Of a DNA stretch of 64,000 bases, positions 26,214-34,689 are shown piece by piece (positions within the stretch are counted from its first letter, which is position 1; the number at the start of each line of letters is the position of its first letter). Under the pieces are notes generated by a model. The model was not told the origin of the DNA. It worked only from the letters and a program-made list of their open reading frames with translations, and ran no database searches. A program made the translations under genes and the position numbers. The stretch is from assembly GCA_035295745.1 (NCBI GenBank), contig DATGIL010000052.1, forward strand, positions 62,001-126,000, given 5' to 3'. This stretch comes from JAIQFL01 sp035295745. GTDB lineage: Bacteria > Acidobacteriota > Terriglobia > Bryobacterales > Bryobacteraceae.

Positions 26214-26570
26214 TCAGATGCTGGGTACAAAGATGCGAAGCACTCCGTAGATTGCATATGCAGGCACTCCGAGAGCCCACAAACGCGCGCGCAGGGATCC
26301 CGCCAGGAACGACGAGAAGATCATCGCGAATCCCACAGGACTCAGCGCGTTGAACTGAATTGCTTGAAATACGTGTCCCTTGGCGAGTGCGAACATCGCG
26401 CGCGTCATACCGCAAAGTGGACAGGGGCGGCCGGTAAGCCAGTGAAATCCGCAGAGGTGGAATCGCGGCTCCGCGGGGGGAGTGTACGACCACAAGAGCA
26501 GCAGCAGAACGGCGGCGCCCGCCGCGCGCAAAACATGGGCACGAGTTGCGTCTGCGGACGTCGTACTCAC
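26214..26570 (-). CDS. DUF2752 membrane protein
   Basis: 118 residues from a GTG at 26570 that overlaps the upstream gene's stop (GTGA). The DUF2752 signature is clear: CGFHWLTGRPCPLCGMTRAM (Cys-rich PCPxCGxTR core). Hydrophobic helices occur at about 15-30 and 70-115. Function unknown in the family. It lies between a zinc-ribbon membrane protein and the selenoprotein (39 nt upstream of it), so the three may form one membrane-associated unit. Confidence 0.85.
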   Translation of the reverse strand: MSTTSADATRAHVLRAAGAAVLLLLLWSYTPPAEPRFHLCGFHWLTGRPCPLCGMTRAMFALAKGHVFQAIQFNALSPVGFAMIFSSFLAGSLRARLWALGVPAYAIYGVLRIFVPSI

Positions 26571-27268
26571 AGTGCGTCCACGGTGCGCGGGTCGAATCCG
26601 ACGATCTCGCGGTAGGCCACGGTGATCGCCGCGATTCCGATGGGCATAGTCACGAAAACCCCGACGATGCAGCAGAGGAACCCCAGCATGTTGACCAGCC
26701 CGATCAACAGCAGAAACATCGTGAAGCCGAAATAGTCGTTCTTTACCACGGCATGGCTCGACTGGATTGCGGGCCAAAAGTCCATTCGCTTATCCACGAT
26801 AAACAAATAGGTGAATTTGAGCGCTGAGCCGATGACAAGGCTCCCTACGATGCACAACACGACTCCGAGGGCCGTGAACGCGCTGATGATCAGCGAAGCC
26901 ACCAGTGCCGGAACGAAGTAGTTGAAGCCTTTGAAGAGGTCCCCGAGTTCCGTGGGCCGATTGTGCATCTTCTTGATGAAGACGATATGAAATCCCACTA
27001 TCATCGGGCCCTGCGTGACGATGGTCGCGCCCAGAATGCCGGTGAGGAATGCCATCAGTGCCAGGTTGAACATGTCAGACTTGACCATCTGCCAGCCTTC
27101 GCCGATCCAGCGTCCAGGTGTCGCGCGAATGCCAACGGCGGGCGTCCACGGCATCGGAGGCGGGGGCGGAACTATGACCGGGGTGGCGCCGGGCGCTAGC
27201 GGCTGACCGCAATTGGAGCAGAATTGCAGATCGTCACCGACCTGAGTGCCGCACGAATGACAGAACAT
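26567..27268 (-). CDS. zinc-ribbon multi-pass membrane protein
   Basis: 233 residues from the ATG at 27268 (AAGGAGA upstream). The N-terminus is a zinc ribbon (MFCHSCGTQVGDDLQFCSNC), then a proline stretch (VIVPPPPPMPW), then about five hydrophobic helices from residue 65 onwards with a glycerophosphoryl/DUF975-like layout (GWQMVKSDMFNLALMAFL; short helices broken by Gly). I cannot assign a transport or enzymatic activity. First gene of the operon with DUF2752 and the selenoprotein. Confidence 0.8.
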   Translation of the reverse strand: MFCHSCGTQVGDDLQFCSNCGQPLAPGATPVIVPPPPPMPWTPAVGIRATPGRWIGEGWQMVKSDMFNLALMAFLTGILGATIVTQGPMIVGFHIVFIKKMHNRPTELGDLFKGFNYFVPALVASLIISAFTALGVVLCIVGSLVIGSALKFTYLFIVDKRMDFWPAIQSSHAVVKNDYFGFTMFLLLIGLVNMLGFLCCIVGVFVTMPIGIAAITVAYREIVGFDPRTVDAL

Positions 27269-27378
27269 TCGATCTCCTTGACGGGCGGGGAGTGCCACCG
27301 CCTATCCGCAAAATGATACCACCTCACATCCAGCCCACGCCGTCGCTTTCGGCGTGCTCCGTGATAGCGTAGGAACTG

Positions 27379-28047
27379 ATGAAATCACGGGAAATTCTTG
27401 CCTTTATCACCGAGGTAGGCATCGTTCCGGTAGTGCGCACGACGAGCGCCGAGTCCGCCATTCAAGCTGTTGAAGCTATGTACCAGGGAGGGGTTCGCGC
27501 CGCCGAAATCACCATGACGGTGCCAGGGGCGATCCGGGCTTTGGAGAAGGTAGCCGACCGCTTCGGCGACAAGTTGATGCTTGGGGCGGGCACGGTGCTC
27601 GATCCGGAGACGGCCCGCTCCTGCATGCTCGCGGGCGCCGAGTTCTTCGTCACGCCCAGTTTGCGCGTGTCGACCATCGAGATGGTAAAGCGCTACTCGA
27701 AAGTGATCTGCCCGGGAGCGCTCACTCCCACTGAAGTGCTTACTGCCTGGGAGTCGGGTGCGGATGTGGTGAAGATATTTCCATGCGGCAATGTCGGCGG
27801 ACCGAAATATATCAAGGCGCTGAAAGGGCCCTTTCCGCAGATCGAGATGATTCCGACCGGCGGTGTCAATCTGGAGACCACTGGCGAATTTCTGAAAGCG
27901 GGTGCGTGCGCTGTGGCGGTTGGCGGCGAACTGGTGGACCCGAAATCGATCAAGGACGGGCGGTTCGATGTGATCGAAGAGCGGGCGCGGCAGTATCTGG
28001 CGGCGGTGGTGAAGGCCCGCTCGGAGATGAAGGCTGCGAGTGCGTAG
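27379..28047 (+). CDS. eda: 2-dehydro-3-deoxyphosphogluconate/4-hydroxy-2-oxoglutarate aldolase
   Basis: 222 residues. It cleaves KDPG to pyruvate and glyceraldehyde 3-phosphate (Entner-Doudoroff and sugar-acid pathways). TIM-barrel class I aldolase motifs: GIVPVVRT, AAEITMTVPGAI (catalytic Glu), GAGTVLDPETA, FVTPSL, VVKIFPCGNVGGPKYIKAL (Schiff-base Lys) and IPTGGVNLET. Slightly longer than the usual ~210. It stands alone, without an adjacent kinase or dehydratase. Confidence 0.92.
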   Translation: MKSREILAFITEVGIVPVVRTTSAESAIQAVEAMYQGGVRAAEITMTVPGAIRALEKVADRFGDKLMLGAGTVLDPETARSCMLAGAEFFVTPSLRVSTIEMVKRYSKVICPGALTPTEVLTAWESGADVVKIFPCGNVGGPKYIKALKGPFPQIEMIPTGGVNLETTGEFLKAGACAVAVGGELVDPKSIKDGRFDVIEERARQYLAAVVKARSEMKAASA

Positions 28048-28255
28048 TTCGTGGGGCCGCCTTAGTGCGGCTCCAGGTTGTCAGGCGATGTTCGTGGTCG
28101 TCGAGGCGGTCCTGATGCAATCCGGCGATCGCGGCGAGGCGGTCGATCAGTTCGCGCATATCTTTAAAGCGCAGAGCGTCTTCGCGGAATTCCTCTTGAG
28201 ATTTGCGGTACTCAGCCTCACTTAGCGCTCGCAGGAACCCCCGAAATCCTCTCAA
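27950..28255 (-). CDS. possible small coiled-coil protein (doubtful)
   Basis: A 101-codon frame antisense to the 3' end of eda and the following gap. Its first ~60 residues are helical and charged (SEAEYRKSQEEFREDALRF, then RELIDRLAAIAGLHQDRLDD). This resembles small coiled-coil hypotheticals seen in related genomes. The last ~40 residues overlap eda and are proline-rich and antisense-like. Either a real short gene whose end overlaps eda, or a remnant. The region 28048-28306 holds nothing else that I can recognise. Confidence 0.3.
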   Translation of the reverse strand: MRGFRGFLRALSEAEYRKSQEEFREDALRFKDMRELIDRLAAIAGLHQDRLDDHEHRLTTWSRTKAAPRTTHSQPSSPSGPSPPPPDTAAPALRSHRTARP

Positions 28256-28306
28256 ATATCTCTCGCCGACACCGATCCGCCGCCCTTGCTAAACTGAAGA
28301 TTCGCT

Positions 28307-28477
28307 ATGGCTATCAGCAAAGAGCTCCTCGAGATCCTGGTGTGCCCCTTATGCAAGGCCGCGGTCGATCCCAAGCCGGACGGGACCGGCTTGAAATGCG
28401 TGCAGTGCCATCGGGTCTACCCGATCCGAGACGACATCCCCGTGATGCTGATCGACGAGGCGAAGATCGAAGAATAG
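28307..28477 (+). CDS. Trm112-like zinc-binding small protein (UPF0434/YcaR type)
   Basis: 56 residues. The sequence opens MAISKELLEILVCPLCKAAV, followed by KCVQCHRVYPIRDDIPVML, so it has the CPxC...CxxC knuckle and the YPIRDxIPVML signature of Trm112-like proteins. These act as activating partners of methyltransferases, and in bacteria often sit beside lipid A/LPS genes. It is 6 nt upstream of the glycosyltransferase 9 gene and likely co-transcribed. Confidence 0.92.
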   Translation: MAISKELLEILVCPLCKAAVDPKPDGTGLKCVQCHRVYPIRDDIPVMLIDEAKIEE

Positions 28478-28483
28478 GCAGCC

Positions 28484-29395
28484 GTGGGAAGCGTTCTGGA
28501 TTGTCTGCCGCCGGGTAGCCGGGTCGCCATTCTCCGCCATCGTTCGCTGGGGGATTGCGTACTCACCACACCCGCGCTCGACATTCTGAAGCGCGCTCGT
28601 CCCGATCTGCGTTTGGCCGTCGCCGTCGAGGGCCGCTTCCGCGCGATATTCGAGGACAATCCCGATCTCGAGCAAATTCTGCCACCCGAATTGAGTGCGC
28701 TGCGCCGTTGGCGTCCGGATCTTTGTCTGAATCTCCACGGCGGAACGCGGAGCGCGTGGATGACGGCGCTCTCGGGCGCGCGCTACCGCGCCGGGTTCGG
28801 ACATTTCCGCAACGGCTTCATATACAACGTGAAGATCCCGCGGGCTCAGACGATTCTAGGCGTCGAGCGTAAGGTGCATACCGCGGAACACATCGCCAGC
28901 GCTATGTTTTTCCTCGGAGCTCCTGCTGGCGAGATTCCGCGAGCGCGGCTGTTCAATCAGCGGGCCGCCGACCCGCCTCGCGTTGCCTACGCTATCCTCC
29001 ATCCCTTTGCGGCAAATCCCGAAAAGAGCTGGGGTCGCGAGGGATTCCTGGCCGTCGCGGCGCACCTGCAAGAGTCCGGCATCCAGCCAATCTTCATTGG
29101 CGGATCCGGCGACGACTTCTCGCCGTTCACTGCCTTCCGCACCGTATCCCAAACGCTCTCCGAGACCAAACAGTTGCTCTCGCGGGCATCCGTGTTCGTC
29201 GGCAACGACTCCGGTCCCGCTCACATGGCCGCCGCGTTCGGTATTCCCGTAGTTACGATCTTCGGATCCTCCGATCCGGCCATTTGGGGACCGTGGCGCA
29301 CCGATTCAATCGTGGTAACCGCGCCCGGTGGGATCTCTCGCGTCACCACCTCGCAGGTTCTGGAAGCCCTCACTCGATTGCGGGTGCCTGCATGA
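28484..29395 (+). CDS. glycosyltransferase family 9 (heptosyltransferase-like)
   Basis: 303 residues from a GTG. GT9 fold: RHRSLGDCVLTTPALDIL at the N-terminus (glycine-rich acceptor loop) and the nucleotide-sugar motif FVGNDSGPAHMAAAFGIPVV, then IFGSSDPAIWGPW. Family members add heptose or similar sugars to LPS core. It ends in ATGA overlap with the MsbA-like gene, which supports a joint role in lipopolysaccharide or glycolipid assembly and export. The donor sugar is not determinable. Confidence 0.88.
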   Translation: MGSVLDCLPPGSRVAILRHRSLGDCVLTTPALDILKRARPDLRLAVAVEGRFRAIFEDNPDLEQILPPELSALRRWRPDLCLNLHGGTRSAWMTALSGARYRAGFGHFRNGFIYNVKIPRAQTILGVERKVHTAEHIASAMFFLGAPAGEIPRARLFNQRAADPPRVAYAILHPFAANPEKSWGREGFLAVAAHLQESGIQPIFIGGSGDDFSPFTAFRTVSQTLSETKQLLSRASVFVGNDSGPAHMAAAFGIPVVTIFGSSDPAIWGPWRTDSIVVTAPGGISRVTTSQVLEALTRLRVPA

Positions 29396-31218
29396 AGGGC
29401 GTTCCGCGGCTCATCTCCTATGCGAGGCGGTACTGGGCGCATCTTCTGGGTTCCGTTGCCCTGATGGCTGCGGCCGGCGCTGCTCAGGGAATGATGGCGC
29501 TGCTCATCAAGCCGATCTTCGATCGAGTTCTCGGGAATACGCAGGAGGGCGGCCTCACGCCTCTCTTCACCCACCCTATTTTTCACCACCAGCTCTACCT
29601 CGAACAGGTAGTGCCGCTCCACCATCGCACCACGTGGACCATGGTGGCGGTCGCGGTCATCGGCGTCTTCCTCATCAAGGGAATCTGCGACTACCTGGGC
29701 AATTACCTCATCAGCTACGCGGGCTTTTCCTCGATCACCGATCTGCGCAATCAAGTCTTCGACAAAGTCTTAAAGCAGGGCGCGCAATTTTTCGAAGCTC
29801 ACTCCACGGGCCAGCTCATGTCATCCATCATGAACGACGTCGACAAGGTCCAGCTTGCGATGTCGCAGATGCTGGCCGACTTCCTGCGCCAGATCTTCAG
29901 TGCGCTGGCATTGACCATCGTCGTGATCGGCAACGATCTGCGATTGGCTCTCGTTAGCCTCACTGTACTTCCTTTTGTCATGCTGCCCACGCGCTCGATT
30001 GGCCGTCACATCCGGCGCACCAGCCGCCGCACCCAGGAGCGCCAGGGCGACCTGAACCAGATCCTGCAGGAAACCCTGAGCGGTCATATGGTCGTCAAGG
30101 CGTTCGGAGGGGAAGCCTACGAATCCCGCCGTTTTCGCGAAGCCGGGCGCAATCTTTTGCGGAGCAATGTGCGATATGTGCTGCAACAGGCCATCGCTTC
30201 GCCGCTGATCGAAATCTTCGGCGCCGCCACGATCGTGGGCCTGATGAGCTACGCCGTCACCCGCATCAAACAACAAACCCTCACGTCTGGCGATTTCATA
30301 AGCTTCGTCTTCGCCTTGCTTCTGCTCTACGAACCCGTCAAACGGCTGGTGGGAATCCATAACATCTTCGAGCAGGCGCTGGGCGCCTCGCACAAGGTCT
30401 TCGAATACCTGGATTACACCGAAGAGATCGTGGAAAAGCCGAATGCGCCTAAGCTCACTGCCTTCGGGAAGAGCATCGTATTCGACAACATCGGGTTCCA
30501 CTATCCCGGATCCCCCGATGGGTTCCGCATTCCCGGACTCAGCATGGAAGTGAAGTCCGGAGAAGTAGTCGCTCTCGTTGGACCGAGCGGTGGCGGCAAG
30601 ACCACCCTGGCCAATCTGGTGCCTCGCTTTTACGACGTCACCAGCGGCGCAGTGCGCGTGGATGGCGTGGATGTACGCGACTGGGAGTTGGCTTCCTTGC
30701 GATCCCAGATCGGCATCGTGGCGCAAGATACCTTCCTGTTCAACGATACCGTCGCCAGCAATATTGCCTACGCGCGGCCGGGAGTGCCGATGGAGGAGTT
30801 GCGCCGTGCCGCAGAGACGGCGTTGGCCCACGGCTTCATCGAGAGGCTGCCTGAAGGTTATAACACTGTAATCGGCGATCGCGGCATCCGGCTCAGCGGC
30901 GGACAGCGCCAGCGCATCGCCATCGCCCGCGCGCTCTTGAAGAACGCTCCCATTCTGATTCTGGACGAGGCGACCTCGCACCTCGACACCGAATCCGAAA
31001 TGTTGGTACAAAAGGCATTGGCCAATTTGATGGAGCATCGCACGGTGATTGTCATTGCCCACCGTCTTTCTACCATTCGCCGGGCAGACAAGATCGTAGT
31101 CATTGAGAAGGGCCGGATTCGAGAGACCGGCACTCACGAAGAGTTGGTAGGGCAGGGCGGAATCTATCAAAGGCTTCACGAATTGCAGTTCGAGGAACCA
31201 TCGGCGGTGGACTTGTGA
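29392..31218 (+). CDS. msbA: MsbA-like lipid-exporting ABC transporter (TM-NBD half transporter)
   Basis: 608 residues from the ATG at 29392; the frame upstream is antisense-like. Six TM helices (about residues 15-320) precede an ATPase domain with Walker A GPSGGGKTT, Q-loop VAQDTFLFND, signature LSGGQRQR, Walker B ILILDEATS and switch His in VIVIAHRL. The NHGS-free, MsbA-like loop ETLSGHMVVKAFGGE is typical of lipid A flippases. Neighbours (GT9, Trm112-like) favour lipid A-core export; other lipid or drug export is possible. Confidence 0.88.
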   Translation: MKGVPRLISYARRYWAHLLGSVALMAAAGAAQGMMALLIKPIFDRVLGNTQEGGLTPLFTHPIFHHQLYLEQVVPLHHRTTWTMVAVAVIGVFLIKGICDYLGNYLISYAGFSSITDLRNQVFDKVLKQGAQFFEAHSTGQLMSSIMNDVDKVQLAMSQMLADFLRQIFSALALTIVVIGNDLRLALVSLTVLPFVMLPTRSIGRHIRRTSRRTQERQGDLNQILQETLSGHMVVKAFGGEAYESRRFREAGRNLLRSNVRYVLQQAIASPLIEIFGAATIVGLMSYAVTRIKQQTLTSGDFISFVFALLLLYEPVKRLVGIHNIFEQALGASHKVFEYLDYTEEIVEKPNAPKLTAFGKSIVFDNIGFHYPGSPDGFRIPGLSMEVKSGEVVALVGPSGGGKTTLANLVPRFYDVTSGAVRVDGVDVRDWELASLRSQIGIVAQDTFLFNDTVASNIAYARPGVPMEELRRAAETALAHGFIERLPEGYNTVIGDRGIRLSGGQRQRIAIARALLKNAPILILDEATSHLDTESEMLVQKALANLMEHRTVIVIAHRLSTIRRADKIVVIEKGRIRETGTHEELVGQGGIYQRLHELQFEEPSAVDL

Positions 31219-32108
31219 GTGTGCGCAGCATGACCGGCTTCGCCCGGGTGAGAAGAACAATCGCACAGGGCGAAATTGTCCTGAGCCTGAAAAGCGTGAA
31301 CCATCGCGGTCTAGACTTGCACTTCCACCTGCCGCCCGAGTTGGACGCGCTGGAGAACGAAATCCGCGGGGTGTTGAAGAGCGGCGTGGCGCGCGGCCAC
31401 CTGCAGATTCATCTGTCCTTCAACCGTACCGTACCGGCCGGCGGCGGCTCGTTGAACCGGTCGTTGCTCGACGCCTATATGCGAGCCTTCCGGGAGGCGA
31501 GCGAACTGTACCAACTCGATGCTAAGCCCGATCTGAATGCGGTTTTTCGCATTCCCGGCATTTTGGGGATCGGCGACAACGAAGAACTGGACGAAGAAGT
31601 AGCCACTGCGATTCTGGCGGTAACCCGCGATGCGGTTGGCGTGCTGAATGTGTTCCGCGAGCGAGAAGGGGCAGCCATGGCCGAGGAGATGCAGGATCGC
31701 TGCCAGAAGATCTGTGGCCTGGTAGCGCGGATGGAGGAGATCCGGGCTGGCGCCCTCCCGGCTTTTCACAAGCGGCTCCGCGATAAACTGACCGATCTGC
31801 TGCACGGCGTCAATATCGACCCGCAACGCCTGGCCCAGGAAGCGGCGTTGCTGGCGGACCGGAGTGACATCGCCGAAGAATTGGTACGGCTCCGCACCCA
31901 CGCTTCGCATCTGAACGGGATGCTCACCGGCGACGGCGAAGTCGGGAAGCGCCTCGACTTTTTGCTGCAGGAAATGAATCGCGAGTCGAACACGATCCTG
32001 TCAAAAACAGGCGGCCTTGGCGATCTCGGCCTCACCATCACCGACCTCGCCCTCGGTGCGAAATCCGAAATCGACAAAATTCGCGAGCAGTCTCTGAATC
32101 TGGAATGA
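31215..32108 (+). CDS. YicC-family endoribonuclease
   Basis: 297 residues from a GTG overlapping the upstream stop (GTGA). N-terminal YicC domain: RSMTGFARVRRT and LSLKSVNHRGLDLHFHLP. The C-terminal DUF1732 part has GDGEVGKRLDFLLQEMNRES and ILSKTGGLGDLGLTITDLAL, near-invariant in the family. Members are implicated in small-RNA and mRNA cleavage. It precedes gmk and rpoZ as in many bacteria, although 460 bp of GC-rich repeats separate it from gmk here. Confidence 0.92.
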   Translation: MSVRSMTGFARVRRTIAQGEIVLSLKSVNHRGLDLHFHLPPELDALENEIRGVLKSGVARGHLQIHLSFNRTVPAGGGSLNRSLLDAYMRAFREASELYQLDAKPDLNAVFRIPGILGIGDNEELDEEVATAILAVTRDAVGVLNVFREREGAAMAEEMQDRCQKICGLVARMEEIRAGALPAFHKRLRDKLTDLLHGVNIDPQRLAQEAALLADRSDIAEELVRLRTHASHLNGMLTGDGEVGKRLDFLLQEMNRESNTILSKTGGLGDLGLTITDLALGAKSEIDKIREQSLNLE

Positions 32109-32109
32109 G

Positions 32110-32560
32110 CATGACGAGAAAGCGGCGGCCAGGGGCCGGGGGCGAGAACCGGGGCCAGGGGCCAGGGGCCGAGAACCGGGGCCAGGGGCCAGGGGCCGGG
32201 GGCCAGGGAATAGCCGGCGCTTCGTGCAGATTTGGCACCCAGCGGGGGTACTGCACGGACTCGACACGAAGCAATCAGGGCCCCCCTGGGCCAAGATTCT
32301 CCGGGCACTATTGGCGTGGGCCTGCCCCGATTCTGTCCGGCTCCGGCACGGTGCCACCGGACTCCGCGTGTCGCCCCCCGGCCCCTGGCCCCTGGCCCCC
32401 GGCCCCTTATTTGCGTGGTCCTGCCCGGATTCTGCCCGGCTCCGGCACGGTATCACCGGACTCCGCGTGTAGCCCCCCGGCCCCCGGCCCCTGGCCCCCG
32501 GCCCCAGTCTTGGCCCCTGGCCCCCGGCCCCTGTTTTGGCCGCTGGCCCCCGTTTCCGCC
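32110..32560. repeat. GC-rich repeat region: GGCCAGGGGCC blocks in inverted orientation and a 99-bp tandem duplication
   Basis: 32130-32212 is built from repeats of GGGGCCAGGGGCC/GGGGCCGGGGGC. 32380-32408 and 32470-32550 carry the reverse complement (CCCCTGGCCCCCGGCCCC). Between them, a unit with GCGTGG...GGCTCCGGCACGGT...CACCGGACTCCGCGTGT occurs twice, 99 bp apart (from about 32314 and 32413). Several long frames cross it but are proline-rich artefacts. I see no gene or clear promoter in these 460 bases. Confidence 0.85.
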
Positions 32561-32568
32561 CTTTCCTT

Positions 32569-33174
32569 ATGACCGTATTCATCGTTTCCGCGCCGTCGGG
32601 ATCCGGGAAATCTACCCTGGTGGGGCGTCTGCTCGCGACCGTTCCCCGCCTGATGTTCTCTGTCTCCTACACCACCCGCCAGCCGCGTGGTCACGAGGTG
32701 AACGGCCAGAGTTACCACTTCGTCTCGCGGGAAGACTTCGAGGCGATGCTCGCCCGTAACGAGTTTCTCGAATGGGCTGAAGTATTTGGCAACTATTACG
32801 GCACCCACCGCGGGATTCTGGAATCCGCTCAGGCGCAGGGGTGCGACCTGGTACTCGACATCGATGTCCAAGGTGCGAGACAATTGAAGGATCAGGTTCC
32901 CGAAGCGGTAACGGTTTTTATTCTGGCTCCCTCACGGCAGATTTTGGAACAACGGCTACGTGCCCGCGGTGAGGACCGGGACGATGTGATTGCGCGCCGT
33001 CTGCGGGATGCGGCCGAGGAGATCCGGAATTATCAGGCGTATGACTACATTTTGATCAACCGAGACCTTGAGGAATCAGAAGCCGTGTTGAGTGCCATCG
33101 TGCATTCCGAGCGCGTGCGACGAACCAGGATCGAAGATCAAATCCGGCCGATACTGAACACATTTCTAGTTTGA
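32569..33174 (+). CDS. gmk: guanylate kinase
   Basis: 201 residues from the ATG at 32569; the upstream 11 codons belong to the repeat region. It phosphorylates GMP/dGMP with ATP. P-loop VSAPSGSGKSTLV (residues ~5-17), GMP-binding SYTTRQPRGHEVNGQSYHF, then EWAEVFGNYYGTHR and LVLDIDVQGARQL. No convincing Shine-Dalgarno sequence precedes the start (CCTTTCCTT). Followed by rpoZ. Confidence 0.95.
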   Translation: MTVFIVSAPSGSGKSTLVGRLLATVPRLMFSVSYTTRQPRGHEVNGQSYHFVSREDFEAMLARNEFLEWAEVFGNYYGTHRGILESAQAQGCDLVLDIDVQGARQLKDQVPEAVTVFILAPSRQILEQRLRARGEDRDDVIARRLRDAAEEIRNYQAYDYILINRDLEESEAVLSAIVHSERVRRTRIEDQIRPILNTFLV

Positions 33175-33190
33175 CGAGGTATTGAAAAGC

Positions 33191-33439
33191 ATGGGTGACA
33201 AAGTTCCCCGTAATAACGCGCATTGCACCATCCCCGATGATCCCGATCAGAGTACCTATCGGTTCATTATCGTTGCCGCCAAGCGCGCTCGCCAGTTGCA
33301 GGGCGGCGCCCGTCCGGTATTGCCAACGTCCTCCAAGAAACCTACCGTCATCGCAATGGAAGAAGTGCGGCGGGGTCTGGTCAAGTACAGTCTCACTGGC
33401 CCCGTACAAGAGCAAGCGCTTCCCGAACCAGCCATCTAG
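33191..33439 (+). CDS. rpoZ: DNA-directed RNA polymerase subunit omega
   Basis: 82 residues from the ATG at 33191; a TTG three codons upstream is possible. Omega fold: YRFIIVAAKRARQLQ and KPTVIAMEEVRRGLVKYSL. It binds the beta' subunit and helps polymerase assembly and, in many bacteria, ppGpp response. It sits in the conserved gmk-rpoZ-coaBC order. Confidence 0.93.
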   Translation: MGDKVPRNNAHCTIPDDPDQSTYRFIIVAAKRARQLQGGARPVLPTSSKKPTVIAMEEVRRGLVKYSLTGPVQEQALPEPAI

Positions 33440-33489
33440 CAGGGGGCCGGCCGCGAGAGACCATCCCTCGCCCGGTCTTGGTTTGCTTT

Positions 33490-34689
33490 ATGAAGATCAT
33501 TCTGGGTGTGTCCGGCGGCATCGCAGCTTATAAAGCTGCGGAATTGGCGCGTCTGCTCATGCAGGAAGGGCACGAACTTCAGGTGGTGATGACCCCTGCC
33601 GCCGAAGAGTTTATCCGCCCCCTGACCTTTGCCGCCTTAACCGGGCGAAAAGTCCTCACCAACCTCTTCGCGATCGAGAGTGCCATCGAGCACATCGCGG
33701 TCGCCCAGGAACATGAGCTTCTGGTGATTGCGCCAGCCACCGCCGACCTGATTGGCCGCATGGCTCACGGTCTGGCGGACGACTTCCTCACGACGCTCTA
33801 CCTGGCCTTTACCGGGCCTGTGGTGCTGGCTCCGGCAATGAACGTCAACATGTGGCACCACGCCGCCACCCGCGCCAATCTCGATACTCTGCGCTCCCGC
33901 GGCCACTACGTAGTCGAGCCCGATAGCGGATATCTGGCTTGCGGAATGACCGGGCCGGGCCGTTTAGCAGACCCCGAGACCATCGCCGAGGCCATCAGCC
34001 GGATTACCAAAAAGCGGCGAGATCTCGACGGCGAGACCGTGCTCATCACCGCCGGTCCCACGCAGGAACCGCTCGACCCGGTTCGCTTCATATCGAACCG
34101 CTCCAGCGGCAAGATGGGCTACGCCCTCGCCGAAGCTGCTGCCGCACGCGGAGCCCACGTGGTTCTGATTTCGGGTCCGGTGCACCTGGCGCCGCCACCA
34201 GGCGTGGAAGTGATTTCGGTACGTACGGCGATCGAGATGCGCCAGCAGGTCTTCGATCATCTGGGGCCCGCCGACATCGTCATCAAGGCGGCAGCCGTCG
34301 CCGATTTCCACTTGAGCCGCGTGCCCGACCAGAAGGTGAAGAAGACCGCCGCCCGAGTTTCGCTGGAACTCGATCCCACTCCCGACATCCTGGCGGAATT
34401 GGGCCGTAAGAAAGGAGACCGGCTGCTGATTGGTTTCGCCGCCGAAACCCAGAATCTGCAGCAGGAAGCCCGCCGCAAGCTGGAATCCAAGAACTGCGAC
34501 ATGGTCGTCGGCAACCTGGTGGGTGTCAGTGAGAGCGGCTTCGAGTCCGATCAGAACGAGGTGTTGCTGGTGATGCGCACCGGTGATTCGATCGCGCTGC
34601 CCCGCGCTCCCAAACGCGAAATCGCTGACCATATCTTCGACGAAGTGCTGAAACTGCGTCTTGCGCTCCACGCCACCAATGGACAGTGA
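33490..34689 (+). CDS. coaBC: bifunctional phosphopantothenoylcysteine decarboxylase/phosphopantothenate-cysteine ligase
   Basis: 399 residues from the ATG at 33490. Two steps of CoA synthesis. The N-terminal flavoprotein CoaC domain has GVSGGIAAYKAAELARLL and the substrate clamp PAMNVNMW. The C-terminal CoaB domain has ITAGPTQEPLDPVRFISNRS, KMGYALA and KAAAVADF (conserved Lys), then GFAAET. It overlaps the uracil-DNA glycosylase gene by 11 nt. Confidence 0.95.
   Translation: MKIILGVSGGIAAYKAAELARLLMQEGHELQVVMTPAAEEFIRPLTFAALTGRKVLTNLFAIESAIEHIAVAQEHELLVIAPATADLIGRMAHGLADDFLTTLYLAFTGPVVLAPAMNVNMWHHAATRANLDTLRSRGHYVVEPDSGYLACGMTGPGRLADPETIAEAISRITKKRRDLDGETVLITAGPTQEPLDPVRFISNRSSGKMGYALAEAAAARGAHVVLISGPVHLAPPPGVEVISVRTAIEMRQQVFDHLGPADIVIKAAAVADFHLSRVPDQKVKKTAARVSLELDPTPDILAELGRKKGDRLLIGFAAETQNLQQEARRKLESKNCDMVVGNLVGVSESGFESDQNEVLLVMRTGDSIALPRAPKREIADHIFDEVLKLRLALHATNGQ

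Noticed and set aside
32232..32759. 175-codon frame across the GC-rich repeats into gmk
   Set aside because: Composed of Pro/Ala/Arg repeats, then out of frame with gmk; not coding.
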